Source: Rhodobacteraceae bacterium EhC02
GTDB taxonomy: Bacteria > Pseudomonadota > Alphaproteobacteria > Rhodobacterales > Rhodobacteraceae
Length of the DNA stretch: 64,000 nucleotides
Reading direction: 5' to 3'
NCBI GenBank assembly: GCA_001650895.1
Contig: LXYH01000023.1
Span: forward strand, 186,001-250,000
The position numbers and the translations under genes are program-made. The notes beneath the pieces are model-generated. The model was given only the letters and a program-made list of their open reading frames with translations, ran no database searches and was not told the DNA's origin. The first letter of the stretch is position 1. Each line of letters opens with the position of its first letter. Positions 48,064-57,682 of the stretch are shown here, one piece after another.

Positions 48064-49059
48064 ATGACACCCCCCGTTCCCATGGCCGAGATATGGCGCG
48101 GCCCCTTCCTGGAAAGCATCCACCACGGGCATGCCGTGATCTGCGATGCCTCGGGCGGGATCGTCGAGGCCTGGGGTGATCCGAAGGCGGTGGTCATGCC
48201 GCGCTCGTCCTCGAAAATGCTGCAGGCCCTGCCGCTGATCACCAGCGGTGCGGCGGATGCCGCGCGGTTGTGGCCCGAACACCTGGCCCTGGCCTGCGCC
48301 AGCCATCAGGGGGCGGCGATCCATACGGACCGGGTCCGTGGCTGGCTGGATCATATCGGCTGCAATGTCGATGATTTCCGCTGCGGACCGCAGGAACCCG
48401 CCGATCTGCCGGCGCGCGACGCGCTGATCCGCGCGGGTCAGAGGCCTTGCCAGATCCACAACAATTGTTCAGGCAAACATGCGGGCTTTCTGACCCTGAA
48501 ACGCCATCTGGGCGGCGGGGCCGAGTATGTCGATCCCGATCACCCGGTGCAGCGCGCCTGCCTCGAGGCTTTCGAAGAGGTCACCGCAGAGGCAAGCCCC
48601 GGCTACGGCATCGACGGCTGTTCCGCCCCGAATTTCGCCACGTCCCTGCATGGCATGGCGCGGGCGATGGCGTTCTTTGCCGCCGCGCATGAAGGTGCGT
48701 CCACGCAGCAAGGGGCGGCGGCGCGCCTTGTGCAGGCCATGGTGACCTTTCCCGAGCTGGTTGCCGGTGAAGGCCGCGCCTGCACCCTGCTGATGCGCGC
48801 GATGAACGGGCGTGTTGCGCTCAAGACCGGGGCCGAGGCGTTTTTCATCGCGATCATACCGGAACGCAAACTGGGCGTGGCGCTCAAGATCACGGATGGC
48901 ACCACCCGCGGGGCGGAATGTGCGATCGCAGCGCTCCTTGTGCGCCTTGGGGTGCTGGATGCCGGTCATCCTGCGACGCGCCAGTTTCTGAACGCGCCGA
49001 TCCTGAACCGGCGGGGGATCGAGACAGGCACGATCCGGCCCGGTGCCGCCTTCGCCTGA
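48064..49059 (+). CDS. asparaginase, AnsA (Rhizobium) type
   Basis: The 331-aa protein matches the thermolabile asparaginase II family of Rhizobium etli: PRSSSKMLQALPLITSGAAD, ACASHQGAAIHTD, NNCSGKHAGFL and GYGIDGCSAPNFA. It hydrolyses L-asparagine to aspartate and ammonia. AAAGGAG precedes the ATG at 48064. The Ser and Lys in RSSSKM and the Cys-Ser in NNCSGKH are candidate active-site residues of this family. It converges with serB. Confidence 0.88.
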   Translation: MTPPVPMAEIWRGPFLESIHHGHAVICDASGGIVEAWGDPKAVVMPRSSSKMLQALPLITSGAADAARLWPEHLALACASHQGAAIHTDRVRGWLDHIGCNVDDFRCGPQEPADLPARDALIRAGQRPCQIHNNCSGKHAGFLTLKRHLGGGAEYVDPDHPVQRACLEAFEEVTAEASPGYGIDGCSAPNFATSLHGMARAMAFFAAAHEGASTQQGAAARLVQAMVTFPELVAGEGRACTLLMRAMNGRVALKTGAEAFFIAIIPERKLGVALKITDGTTRGAECAIAALLVRLGVLDAGHPATRQFLNAPILNRRGIETGTIRPGAAFA

Positions 49060-49076
49060 GCAGGCTTGCGCGTCCC

Positions 49077-49955
49077 TCAGGCGGTGACGAAATCCGACCG
49101 TGCATAGCCCTGGATGAACAGCAGGGCTGTCAGGTCGCCGTGGTTGATCCGCACGTCGCACTGGGCGGCGACGCTGGGCTTGGCATGCAATGCGACGCCA
49201 GTGCCCGCGCGCCCAAGCATGCCAAGGTCATTGGCGCCGTCGCCCACGGCGATCACGTCGGTTTCCGCGATGCCCAGCCGCGCGCTGATCTGCTCCAGCG
49301 CCTCGATCTTGGCTTGCCGCCCAAGGATCGGGCGGGCGACGTCGCCGACCAGCCTGCCATCCGCGACCAGCAGGGTATTGGCGCGATGTTCGTCAAAGCC
49401 CAGCACCTCGGCCACGCGCGCTGTAAAGGCGGTGAAGCCGCCCGATACAAGGGCCGCGTGACCGCCATTGGCCTTCATCGTCGCAAGCAGCGCGGCCCCA
49501 CCCGGCATGAAGGTGATCCGTTCGGCCAGCACCTGCGCGATCACACCCTCATCCAGGCCCCGCAGCAGCGCGACACGTTCCAGCAGCGCCGCTTCGAAAT
49601 CCAGCTCGCCATTCATGGCGCGTGCGGTGATATCCGCTACATGCGCGCCGACACCCGCCATGTCGGCCAGTTCGTCGATGCATTCCTGCTGGATCATCGT
49701 GCTGTCCATGTCGGCCAGAAGCATCCGCTTGCGCCGCCCCGCGACGGGCTGCACTACAAGGTCCAGCCCCATGTCCTGCAGGTCCGTCCAGACCTGCCAA
49801 CGGTTCTCGGGGATGGCGGGCAAGGCGAACTCTGCCGCCGCATCGGGATCAAGCCAGATCACGTCGCCGCCACCCCATGCATTGCGCAGACTGTCCAGAA
49901 AAGCCCCTTCCAGGTTGCGCGTGGCGGGATTGGCGAGAACCGTGGCAATGAACAT
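49077..49955 (-). CDS. serB: phosphoserine phosphatase
   Basis: The 292-aa HAD enzyme makes serine from phosphoserine. The nucleophile motif is LLADMDSTMIQQECIDELAD near residue 83; the second and third motifs are VSGGFTAF and AVGDGANDLGMLG. The N-terminal about 75 residues are an ACT-like extension. The start is the ATG at 49955; the frame continues upstream but into the serC leader. It faces away from serC-serA, so the whole branch is clustered here. Confidence 0.95.
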   Translation of the reverse strand: MFIATVLANPATRNLEGAFLDSLRNAWGGGDVIWLDPDAAAEFALPAIPENRWQVWTDLQDMGLDLVVQPVAGRRKRMLLADMDSTMIQQECIDELADMAGVGAHVADITARAMNGELDFEAALLERVALLRGLDEGVIAQVLAERITFMPGGAALLATMKANGGHAALVSGGFTAFTARVAEVLGFDEHRANTLLVADGRLVGDVARPILGRQAKIEALEQISARLGIAETDVIAVGDGANDLGMLGRAGTGVALHAKPSVAAQCDVRINHGDLTALLFIQGYARSDFVTA

Positions 49956-50065
49956 GGGCGTGTTTCCGATCGTGGATGGTGATGTCGCAAATTGCGCGGG
50001 ATGCGGCGCTATAGCGCCATTTTCCCAGTTGTGAAAGCGCCTGAACCCTTCTATTTCCGGCGGTG

Positions 50066-50112
50066 GGACACCCCTCCCCAACGGGGGGCGCTTATCTGGA
50101 AGGATAGCATCA
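50066..50112 (+). ncRNA. probable serC leader RNA motif
   Basis: Just before serC, a first hairpin (CTCCCC / GGGGGG, 50074-50088) is followed by a second (GCTTATC / GATAGC, 50090-50108) whose loop holds the ribosome site GGAAGG. Alphaproteobacteria have a conserved serC RNA motif at this position in Rfam; the layout fits, though I did not match it to a covariance model. Confidence 0.5.
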
Positions 50113-51267
50113 ATGACGACGACGAAACCGGCATCGCGGCCGGCCAATCCGCGGTTCTCCTCTGGCCCCTGTGCCAAGATCCCCACATTTTCCCTTGATC
50201 TGCTGTCGGATGCGCCCCTGGGCCGCAGCCACCGCGCGGGCGTCGGCAAGGCCAAGCTGAAAGCGGCCATCGAGGGCACGCGCGAGATCCTGGGCATTCC
50301 GGCCGACTATCGCATCGGGATCGTGCCCGCATCGGATACCGGTGCCTTCGAGATGGCGATGTGGACCATGCTGGGCGAACGCCCTGCCGAAATGGTGGCC
50401 TGGGAAAGCTTTGGTGCAGGCTGGGTCACTGACGCGGTCAAGCAGCTCAAGATCGACGCGCGTGTGCACGAGGCCGCATACGGCGAGATCGTGGACATGG
50501 CGTCGCTCGATTACGACCGCGACGTGTGCTTCACCTGGAACGGCACCACATCCGGTGTGCGCATGCCCAACGGCGATGCGATCCCGGCGGACCGCAAGGG
50601 CCTTACGATGTGTGATGCCACCTCGGCCGCTTTCGCGCAGGACCTGCCCTGGGACAAGCTGGATGTGACCACCTTCAGCTGGCAGAAGGTGCTGGGCGGC
50701 GAAGCCGCGCATGGCATGCTGGTCCTCAGCCCCCGCGCCGTCGCCCGTCTGGAAAGCTATACCCCCGCATGGCCCCTGCCCAAGATCTTCCGCCTGACCT
50801 CCAAGGGCAAGCTGAACGAAGGCATCTTTGTCGGCGAGACGATCAACACCCCCTCCATGCTGGCGGTCGAGGATTACCTTGTCGCACTTGACTGGGCGCG
50901 CTCGGTTGGCGGGTTCAAGGGGCTGATGGCGCGCGCTGATGCGAACGCCGGCGCAATCTGGGATTTCTGCGAAACCCGCCCCTGGATCGCGAACCTTGCG
51001 GTTGATCCCGCGACGCGGTCCAACACATCGGTCTGCCTCAAGTTCACCGATGACCGCATCAAGGATGGTGCCGCCTTTGCCAAGGCTGTCGCCAAGCGTC
51101 TGGAATCCGAAGGTGTCGCCCTGGATATCGGCGCCTATCGCGACGCGCCTGCCGGTCTGCGGATCTGGTGCGGCGGCACGGTGGAAACCGCCGATGTGCA
51201 GGCCGTGCTGCCCTGGCTGGAATGGGCCTTCGAGGCCGAGATCGCAGCCCAGGCCGAAGCCGCCTGA
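50113..51267 (+). CDS. serC: phosphoserine aminotransferase
   Basis: The 384-aa PLP enzyme converts 3-phosphohydroxypyruvate to phosphoserine. The PLP lysine is in [16 protein letters not shown] near residue 195. The opening [16 protein letters not shown] is typical of the alphaproteobacterial form. GGAAGG precedes the ATG. It is followed by serA after 79 bp. Confidence 0.95.
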   Translation: MTTTKPASRPANPRFSSGPCAKIPTFSLDLLSDAPLGRSHRAGVGKAKLKAAIEGTREILGIPADYRIGIVPASDTGAFEMAMWTMLGERPAEMVAWESFGAGWVTDAVKQLKIDARVHEAAYGEIVDMASLDYDRDVCFTWNGTTSGVRMPNGDAIPADRKGLTMCDATSAAFAQDLPWDKLDVTTFSWQKVLGGEAAHGMLVLSPRAVARLESYTPAWPLPKIFRLTSKGKLNEGIFVGETINTPSMLAVEDYLVALDWARSVGGFKGLMARADANAGAIWDFCETRPWIANLAVDPATRSNTSVCLKFTDDRIKDGAAFAKAVAKRLESEGVALDIGAYRDAPAGLRIWCGGTVETADVQAVLPWLEWAFEAEIAAQAEAA

Positions 51268-51346
51268 TCCGCTGATCCCTGATCTTTCCGGGGTGCGCGC
51301 TGATGCGCGCCCCGCACCTTTCATTTCATATCAAAGGACCACTGAC

Positions 51347-52942
51347 ATGGCCCCCAAAGTTCTCATCTCCGACGAATTGTCCGATGCCGCCGTGCAGATC
51401 TTCCGCGACCGCGGGATCGACGTCGATTTCCAGCCCAAGCTTGGCAAGGACAAGGACAAGCTGCTGGAAATCATCGGCAATTACGATGGTCTGGCGATCC
51501 GTTCGGCCACAAAGGTGACCGAGAAGGTGCTTGAGGCCGCGACCAACCTCAAGGTCGTGGGTCGCGCCGGGATCGGTGTCGACAACGTCGACAAGGAAGC
51601 CGCCAGCAAGAAGGGCGTGATCGTCATGAACACGCCTTTCGGCAACATGATCACCACCGCCGAACATGCCATCGCGATGATGTTCGCCGTGGCGCGCCAG
51701 ATCCCCGAGGCCTCTGCCTCGACCCATGCGGGCAAGTGGGAAAAGTCGAAATTCATGGGGGTCGAACTGACCGGCAAGACCCTTGGCGTGATCGGCGCGG
51801 GCAATATCGGCGGCATCGTCTGCGACCGTGCGCGCGGCCTGCAGATGAAGGTCATCGCCTATGATCCCTATCTCTCGGACGAGAAGGCATCGAAGATGCA
51901 CGTGGAAAAGGTCGAGCTGGAAGAGCTGCTGCGCCGCGCCGACTTCATCACGCTGCATGTGCCGCTGACCGATGCGACCCGCAACATCCTGAGCCGCGAG
52001 AACCTGGAAAAGACCAAGCCCGGCGTGCGGATCATCAACTGCGCGCGCGGCGGTCTGGTCGACGAGGCGGCGCTGGCCGATCTGCTGAAGTCGGGCCATG
52101 TGGCAGGTGCGGCCTTCGACGTTTTCGCCGAGGAACCCGCGACCGAGAACCCGCTGTTCGGTCTGCCCAACGTGGTCTGCACCCCGCATCTTGGTGCCTC
52201 CACCACCGAGGCGCAGGAAAACGTGGCCCTTCAGGTGGCCGAACAGATGTCGGATTACCTGCTGACCGGCGCCGTGACCAACGCGCTCAACATGCCGTCC
52301 GTCACCGCCGAAGAGGCCAAGATCATGGGGCCCTGGGTCAAGTTGGCGGGCCATCTGGGCAGCTTCATTGGCCAGATGACGGACGAGCCGATCAAGGCGA
52401 TCAACATCCTTTATGATGGTGTCGTGGCCGAGATGAACCTGGCCGCGCTGAATTCCGCGGTGGTGGCGGGTATCATGAAGCGGGCGAACCCCGACGTGAA
52501 CATGGTCAGCGCGCCAGTGATCGCCAAGGAACGCGGCATCAAGATCTCGACCACCAACCAGGACAAGTCGGGCGCATTTGACGGATACGTCAAGGTGACC
52601 GTGGTGACCGAAAAGCGCGAACGTTCCATCGCGGGCACCGTCTTCAGCGATGGCAAGCCGCGCTTCATCCAGATCAAGGGCATCAACATCGACGCCGAGG
52701 TGGGGGCGCATATGCTCTACACCACGAACGAGGACGTTCCGGGCATCATCGGTACCCTTGGCATGACGATGGGCAAGGCTGGCGTGAACATCGCGAACTT
52801 CACCCTTGGCCGTGCGGCTGCGGGTGGCGAGGCGATTGCAATCCTCTATGTCGACGAAGCCGTGAACGAAGCCGTCTGCAAGACACTGCAGGACACCGGC
52901 CTTTTCCAGCAGGTCAAGCCGCTGGAATTCGACGTGAACTGA
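51347..52942 (+). CDS. serA: D-3-phosphoglycerate dehydrogenase
   Basis: The 531-aa NAD enzyme is the first step of serine synthesis. It has the Rossmann loop GVIGAGNIGGIVCDRARG near residue 150, the catalytic His in NVVCTPHLGASTTEAQ and a C-terminal ACT domain (about 455-531, VPGIIGTLGMTMGKAGVNIA). The middle intervening domain is present, so this is the long form. AAAGGACCACTGAC precedes the ATG. A GC-rich stem-loop near 51290-51313 lies between serC and serA. Confidence 0.96.
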   Translation: MAPKVLISDELSDAAVQIFRDRGIDVDFQPKLGKDKDKLLEIIGNYDGLAIRSATKVTEKVLEAATNLKVVGRAGIGVDNVDKEAASKKGVIVMNTPFGNMITTAEHAIAMMFAVARQIPEASASTHAGKWEKSKFMGVELTGKTLGVIGAGNIGGIVCDRARGLQMKVIAYDPYLSDEKASKMHVEKVELEELLRRADFITLHVPLTDATRNILSRENLEKTKPGVRIINCARGGLVDEAALADLLKSGHVAGAAFDVFAEEPATENPLFGLPNVVCTPHLGASTTEAQENVALQVAEQMSDYLLTGAVTNALNMPSVTAEEAKIMGPWVKLAGHLGSFIGQMTDEPIKAINILYDGVVAEMNLAALNSAVVAGIMKRANPDVNMVSAPVIAKERGIKISTTNQDKSGAFDGYVKVTVVTEKRERSIAGTVFSDGKPRFIQIKGINIDAEVGAHMLYTTNEDVPGIIGTLGMTMGKAGVNIANFTLGRAAAGGEAIAILYVDEAVNEAVCKTLQDTGLFQQVKPLEFDVN

Positions 52943-52965
52943 TCACGCTTCCCCTTGAATGACGC

Positions 52966-52995
52966 AAACGCCGCCCCCTTGGGGGCGGCGTTTTT
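52966..52995 (+). terminator. intrinsic terminator after serA
   Basis: An 11-bp stem (ACGCCGCCCCC / GGGGGCGGCGT) with a 2-nt apex is followed by five Ts. The A run on the other side may also stop transcripts of the convergent membrane protein gene. Confidence 0.9.
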
Positions 52996-53005
52996 CGTCA
53001 GGGCC

Positions 53006-53389
53006 TCATGCGGTCTGCGGCTTTTGCATGCCTTGCCTCAGGACCACCAGCAGGAACAGCGCCATCGAGGCAAGGGTCAGTACCGATCCCGCCTTGGCCA
53101 GCGTCATGTCCTGCCCCCTGATCGCCATGACGATACCGGGCACCAGCAACACCAGCCCGCCGATGGCGCAGGCCAGATGCAGCTTCGGCAGCAACCCTGC
53201 CTGCGCGTCCGGCACCAGGTGATAGTAGAAAGCGAAGATCGACAGCGTCACCCAGCCCACAAGGTTCAGATGCGCATGCGCACCTGCCAGCTTGTGATCG
53301 CCTGCGGCCGACATCTGGATTCCCCAGCTCATGCCGATCAGAACCGCCAGAATGGCGGCACAGAGAAAGTAGAAAGCGATTCCCCTCAT
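53006..53389 (-). CDS. small four-helix membrane protein, HAH motif
   Basis: The 127-aa protein has four hydrophobic segments (about 4-22, 38-58, 68-90 and 98-120). The second contains GAHAHLNLVGWVTLSIFAFYYH, with closely spaced histidines that resemble the heme-binding regions of oxidase subunit-I-like small proteins. Whether it binds heme is not known. The start at 53389 has AAGGAT immediately upstream, which is short spacing; longer frames upstream are not supported. It converges with serA. Confidence 0.7.
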   Translation of the reverse strand: MRGIAFYFLCAAILAVLIGMSWGIQMSAAGDHKLAGAHAHLNLVGWVTLSIFAFYYHLVPDAQAGLLPKLHLACAIGGLVLLVPGIVMAIRGQDMTLAKAGSVLTLASMALFLLVVLRQGMQKPQTA

Positions 53390-53629
53390 ATCCTTGTCCT
53401 TTCCGTTATCCGTCGCAGCGGACGGGGATGCGGACTGTCCTGCATTCACGGAACGGGACGCAGGGCCGCATCCTTGGTGTTTCCAGGAACTGGTTACGGG
53501 TGCCCGTTTCTTGCGGCGGGTCACGGGGACATCATGCCCCAAACCCGGCATTCTGCAAAGCTGGGTGCCTTCCGGCCCCCTTCCATATCGGATAAGGCTA
53601 TGCGCAGGACCCTGGGGAAAGGCGATGCG

Positions 53630-54358
53630 ATGACCAGCCCGCTTTACGTGATCGGTGACATTCATGGCGAGATCGCGATGCTGGACACCGCGCTTGACCG
53701 CATCGCGGCGGATGGTGGCGCCGGGGCGCCGATGATCAGCCTTGGTGATCTGGTGGACCGTGGGCCGGGCAGCCGCGCCGTGATCGAGACGCTGATGCAG
53801 GGGCAGGCGGCGGGGCGTGACTGGACGGTGCTGAAAGGCAATCATGACCGCATGTTCCAGCGCTATCTGGAAGACGGGCGCGTGCATGATGCGCGGGTCG
53901 TGTCGGGCGTGGATTGGCTGAACCCACGCCTTGGCGGGGACAAGACGCTCATCTCCTATGGGGTGGATGCTGACACCGGCCGCTCGGCCTCCTTGGTTCT
54001 GGAAGAGGCCCGCGCCGCCGTGCCTGCCGCACATCTGGCCTTCTTGCAGGGCATGCCCCTTTTCCACCAGGCGCAGGGGATGCTTTTCGTGCATGCAGGT
54101 ATCGCGCCCGGCGTTCCGCTGGCCGATCAGGCCGAGGATGACCTGCTCTGGATACGTGCCCCCTTTCTTGAGCATACGGGCGCACATCCCTGGCTGGTCG
54201 TGCATGGTCACACCGCGCTGGAGGCACCCGCCCATTGTGGCAATCGCATCAATCTGGACAGCGGCGCAGGCTATGGCAGGCCGCTGACCGTGGCGGTGTT
54301 CGAGGGCGGGCATGTCTGGATGTTGGAGGATGATGGCCGCAGGCCTCTTGTTCCGTGA
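53630..54358 (+). CDS. serine/threonine-type metallophosphatase
   Basis: The 242-aa protein has the three metallophosphatase motifs: VIGDIHGE (Asp10, His12), SLGDLVDRGPGSR and LKGNHDRMF, plus the late VVHGHTALEAP. It matches the PrpA/ApaH-like family that acts on phosphoproteins or dinucleoside polyphosphates. GGGGAAAGG precedes the ATG at 53630. The 240-bp spacer before it (53390-53629) holds no gene I can support. Confidence 0.88.
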   Translation: MTSPLYVIGDIHGEIAMLDTALDRIAADGGAGAPMISLGDLVDRGPGSRAVIETLMQGQAAGRDWTVLKGNHDRMFQRYLEDGRVHDARVVSGVDWLNPRLGGDKTLISYGVDADTGRSASLVLEEARAAVPAAHLAFLQGMPLFHQAQGMLFVHAGIAPGVPLADQAEDDLLWIRAPFLEHTGAHPWLVVHGHTALEAPAHCGNRINLDSGAGYGRPLTVAVFEGGHVWMLEDDGRRPLVP

Positions 54359-54447
54359 CGGAACGTTCCGGGGGTGGTGCTGCTTGACTTTGGGGGCAGG
54401 GGCGGACACCAAACGGGTGACCAATTCCATTGCAGGGGGGACTTCTC

Positions 54448-55623
54448 ATGACTGATATCGTCATTCTCGACGGTGCACGCACCGCCATCGGCACATTCGG
54501 CGGCGCGCTTGCCGCCATACCGCCCACAGAACTGGGTGCCATCGTCGCGCGCGAGGCGCTGGCCCGGTCCGGCGTGGAGGGCGCGCAGATCGGCCATGTG
54601 GTCTTTGGCAACGTGATCAACACCGAACCCAAGGACATGTACCTGTCCCGCGTCGCCGCCATGAAGGCAGGCATTCCCGACACAGTGCCCGCGATGAACG
54701 TGAACCGCCTGTGTGGGTCGGGCGCGCAGGCTGTCGTCTCGGTGATCCAGTCGCTGATGCTGGGGGATGCGCAATTCGGTCTGGCAGGCGGCGCCGAAAG
54801 CATGAGCCGCGCGCCCTATATCGTGCCGGATCAGCGTTGGGGCGCCAAGATGGGCGACATCCGCACACTGGACATGCTGCTGGGCACGCTGAACTGTCCC
54901 TTCGGGTCGGGCCACATGGGCGTCACGGCGGAAAACGTAGCTGGCGAGCATGGCATCACCCGCGCCGATCAGGACGCTTTCGCCATGGACAGCCAGGTCC
55001 GCGCGGCGCGTGCAATCGCCGAAGGCCGCTTCAAGGATCAGATCGTGCCGGTCGAAGTGATGATCAAGCGCCAGGCCGTCGCCTTCGATACGGATGAGCA
55101 CCCGAAGGCCACCAGCCTCGAGGCGCTGGCCGGGTTGAAGCCCGTGTTCAAGAAGGACGGATCAGTCACCGCGGGCAATGCTTCGGGCATCAACGACGGT
55201 GCGGCGGCCATGGTGCTGGCGCGCGCCGAGGCGGCGGAAAAGGCGGGCCTCAAACCCCGCGCCCGCGTGCTGGGTTACGCCCATGCCGGTGTCCGCCCCG
55301 AGGTGATGGGAATCGGCCCGGTCCCTGCGGTCGAGGCGCTTTTGGCCCGCACCGGCCTGAAGGCTGGGGATTTCGACGTGGTCGAAAGCAACGAGGCCTT
55401 TGCCGCGCAGGCCGTCGCGGTGAACCGTGGTCTGGGGCTGGACCCCGCGATCGTGAACCCCAATGGCGGGGCTATCGCGCTGGGCCATCCCGTGGGGGCC
55501 ACGGGCGCGATTCTTGTCATCAAGGCGCTGGCCGAGCTGGAGCGCATCGGCGGGAAACGCGCGCTGATCACCATGTGCATCGGTGGCGGTCAGGGCATCG
55601 CTCTGGCGGTTGAACGTATCTGA
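54448..55623 (+). CDS. acetyl-CoA acetyltransferase (thiolase)
   Basis: The 391-aa thiolase joins or splits acyl-CoA and acetyl-CoA. Active-site residues are Cys89 in NRLCGSGAQ, His in NGGAIALGHPVGATGA and the second Cys in TMCIGGGQGIA. By family features it is of the biosynthetic or beta-ketothiolase type (PhaA/BktB-like), but substrate length cannot be told. A perfect 15-bp palindrome (54350-54364) sits at the end of the preceding gene. Confidence 0.92.
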   Translation: MTDIVILDGARTAIGTFGGALAAIPPTELGAIVAREALARSGVEGAQIGHVVFGNVINTEPKDMYLSRVAAMKAGIPDTVPAMNVNRLCGSGAQAVVSVIQSLMLGDAQFGLAGGAESMSRAPYIVPDQRWGAKMGDIRTLDMLLGTLNCPFGSGHMGVTAENVAGEHGITRADQDAFAMDSQVRAARAIAEGRFKDQIVPVEVMIKRQAVAFDTDEHPKATSLEALAGLKPVFKKDGSVTAGNASGINDGAAAMVLARAEAAEKAGLKPRARVLGYAHAGVRPEVMGIGPVPAVEALLARTGLKAGDFDVVESNEAFAAQAVAVNRGLGLDPAIVNPNGGAIALGHPVGATGAILVIKALAELERIGGKRALITMCIGGGQGIALAVERI

Positions 55624-55633
55624 GGTCGATGGC

Positions 55634-55651
55634 GTAACCCGCAAGGGTTAC
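55634..55651. terminator. candidate hairpin at convergent gene ends
   Basis: A perfect 7-bp stem GTAACCC / GGGTTAC with a GCAA tetraloop spans the stop codon of pbpC. There is no T run, so termination is not assured. Confidence 0.35.
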
Positions 55652-57678
55652 TCCAGCACCACATGAACCCGGTCGGCGCGGCCTGCCGCGTCGATCACGG
55701 ACAGGGTCACATGACCTTTGCCCAACCCGTCCAGCGCCGCCTCGCGGCGATGGGTGCCCACGATCACGGGGGCGCCATCCGCCAGCCATGTGAAGGGCGG
55801 GACCCCATCGCGCAATTTCACCGTCAGCGCCTGGCCCGCCAGCGGCAGGTGCGCGCCGTCGGGCGGAAAGGCAAGCCTTGGGGCATCCACAGGTGCCGCG
55901 CCGCGCGCGCCGAAGCGCTGCAAGGGCAATGGCAGGCTGGCGTTCGGCAGGATCAGGGTTTCGGGGGGTGGTGGCGGCAGGGCAACCGCCTGCGGCTTGA
56001 TCCGCTGGAAGGCCTGGAACAGCACAGGTGCGGCCAGATCGCCGCCAAAAGCCCCGGGCACCGGCGTGCCATCGGGCCGTCCGATCCAGACACCCACCAC
56101 ATGCGCGCCGTCAAAGCCCACCGCCCAGGCGTCGCGATGGCCATAGGACGTGCCGGTCTTGTAGGCCAGCCGCATCCCCGCCGCACCGGGGGGCGGTGGC
56201 ATTCCCGCCATCACATGCGCCACTTGCCACGCGGCCGATTGGCTGACGATCCGTTGCCTGTCCTGCAAGGCGTCGCCTTGCCGCCAGCGCAGGGGCCGGG
56301 CCTGCCCGTCACGGGCAAGCCCCGCGTAAAGCTGCACCAGCCCCTCAAGGGTGACGCCAACGCCGCCAAGGGCCACGGCAAGACCGGGCTGCCCACCGGG
56401 CAAGGCGGTCTTGACCCCGGCGCGGGTCAGGGCGGCCATCAGGTTGGCAGGTCCCAGCGCTTCGGTCAGGTGTACGACGGGGACATTCAGAGACAGGCGC
56501 AGGGCCTCGGCAACCCGGACCTCGCCGCGAAAGAGCCCGTCAAAATTCTGCGGGGCATAGCTGCCAAAGGCGACAGGTCGGTCGTCGATCACGGTGTCGG
56601 GATGGGCCAATCCCCTGTCGAAGGCCAGCGCATAGACCAATGGCTTCAACGTGGAGCCGGGCGACCGCAGCGCGGTCGTCATGTCGACAAAGCCTTGCCG
56701 TGCCTCTTGGGTCACCCCGGCCGACCCGACCGAGGCCAGAACCTCGCCGGTGTCATGATCCGCGACAAGGATCGCGATGGACAACCGCTCGCCCAATCCG
56801 CGCAGGGCATCGGCCGCCAGATCCTCAAGCTTGCGTTGCAGCGCTGCATCCAGGGTCAGATCGTGGCGCAGGGCTGTCGGTTCCTGCGCTTTTGCGCGGT
56901 CCGTCAGATGCGGGGCCAGAGCGGGAAAGGCGATGCGCCGCAGTGGCACCGGTTCGCTTGTCGCGGCCTGCGCCGCCTCGGCGGTGATCGTCCCCTGCCG
57001 GGCCAGTCGCGCCAGCACACGGTCGCGGGCAGCGCGCGCGGTCTCTGGCGCGCGGTCCGGGCGGCGCGCGGCAGGCGATTGCGGCAAGGCCACCAGCAAC
57101 GCGGCCTGTGCCGCTGTCAGGCGCGCGGGTTCCTTGCCGAACCAGGCCAGGCTGGCGGCACGCAGCCCTTCGATATTGCCGCCATAGGGGGCAAGCGTCA
57201 GGTACAGCCCGAGGATCTGATCCTTGGTCAGGCGTCGCTCCAGCGCAAGCGCGACCCGCATCTGGCGCAGCTTGCCCGGCCATGCCCCCGTGCCCGTCTC
57301 TTCCAGCAGCCGTGCGACCTGCATGGTCAGGGTGGACCCGCCCGACACGATCCGCCCATGACGGATGGCCTGTCCCGTCGCCCGCACCAAGGCCAGCGGG
57401 TCCACGCCAGCATGGCTGCGGAACCGCTTGTCCTCATAGGCCAGCAGCATCTCGACAAATTGGGGATCAACCAAGGCCGGCTCTGCCGCCAGACGCCAGC
57501 GCCCATCCGCTACCGTATAAACCCGCAGCAAGGCGCCATTCCTGTCGCGCAATTCGACCGAGGTTTCAGGCAGGGTCGTGGGCAGGATCGTCGCATCGAT
57601 CCAGGCATCCGCACCGTCGCGCAGCGCCGCTGCCATCAGCAGCAGCGCCACAAGGGCAAAGGGCCAGATCCGCGTCAT
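55648..57678 (-). CDS. pbpC: penicillin-binding protein 1C
   Basis: The 676-aa bifunctional enzyme has an N-terminal anchor, a glycosyltransferase-51 domain (about 55-235, EDKRFRSHAGVDPLALVRAT and GGSTLTMQVARLLE), a transpeptidase domain with SPGSTLKP and KTGTS, and the PbpC-specific C-terminal beta domain. It polymerises and crosslinks peptidoglycan. Its start lies 4 bp after the alpha-2-macroglobulin stop, the usual pairing. Confidence 0.95.
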   Translation of the reverse strand: MTRIWPFALVALLLMAAALRDGADAWIDATILPTTLPETSVELRDRNGALLRVYTVADGRWRLAAEPALVDPQFVEMLLAYEDKRFRSHAGVDPLALVRATGQAIRHGRIVSGGSTLTMQVARLLEETGTGAWPGKLRQMRVALALERRLTKDQILGLYLTLAPYGGNIEGLRAASLAWFGKEPARLTAAQAALLVALPQSPAARRPDRAPETARAARDRVLARLARQGTITAEAAQAATSEPVPLRRIAFPALAPHLTDRAKAQEPTALRHDLTLDAALQRKLEDLAADALRGLGERLSIAILVADHDTGEVLASVGSAGVTQEARQGFVDMTTALRSPGSTLKPLVYALAFDRGLAHPDTVIDDRPVAFGSYAPQNFDGLFRGEVRVAEALRLSLNVPVVHLTEALGPANLMAALTRAGVKTALPGGQPGLAVALGGVGVTLEGLVQLYAGLARDGQARPLRWRQGDALQDRQRIVSQSAAWQVAHVMAGMPPPPGAAGMRLAYKTGTSYGHRDAWAVGFDGAHVVGVWIGRPDGTPVPGAFGGDLAAPVLFQAFQRIKPQAVALPPPPPETLILPNASLPLPLQRFGARGAAPVDAPRLAFPPDGAHLPLAGQALTVKLRDGVPPFTWLADGAPVIVGTHRREAALDGLGKGHVTLSVIDAAGRADRVHVVLE

Positions 57679-57682
57679 GGCG

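Noticed and set aside
50939-51346. Extension of serA upstream into serC
   Set aside because: It overlaps serC in another frame; the family start and ribosome site are at 51347.
54350-54370. GTTCCGTGACGGAAC palindrome as a second LexA box
   Set aside because: The half-site spacing and orientation do not fit GAAC-N7-GAAC; it is at a gene end and more likely a weak hairpin.
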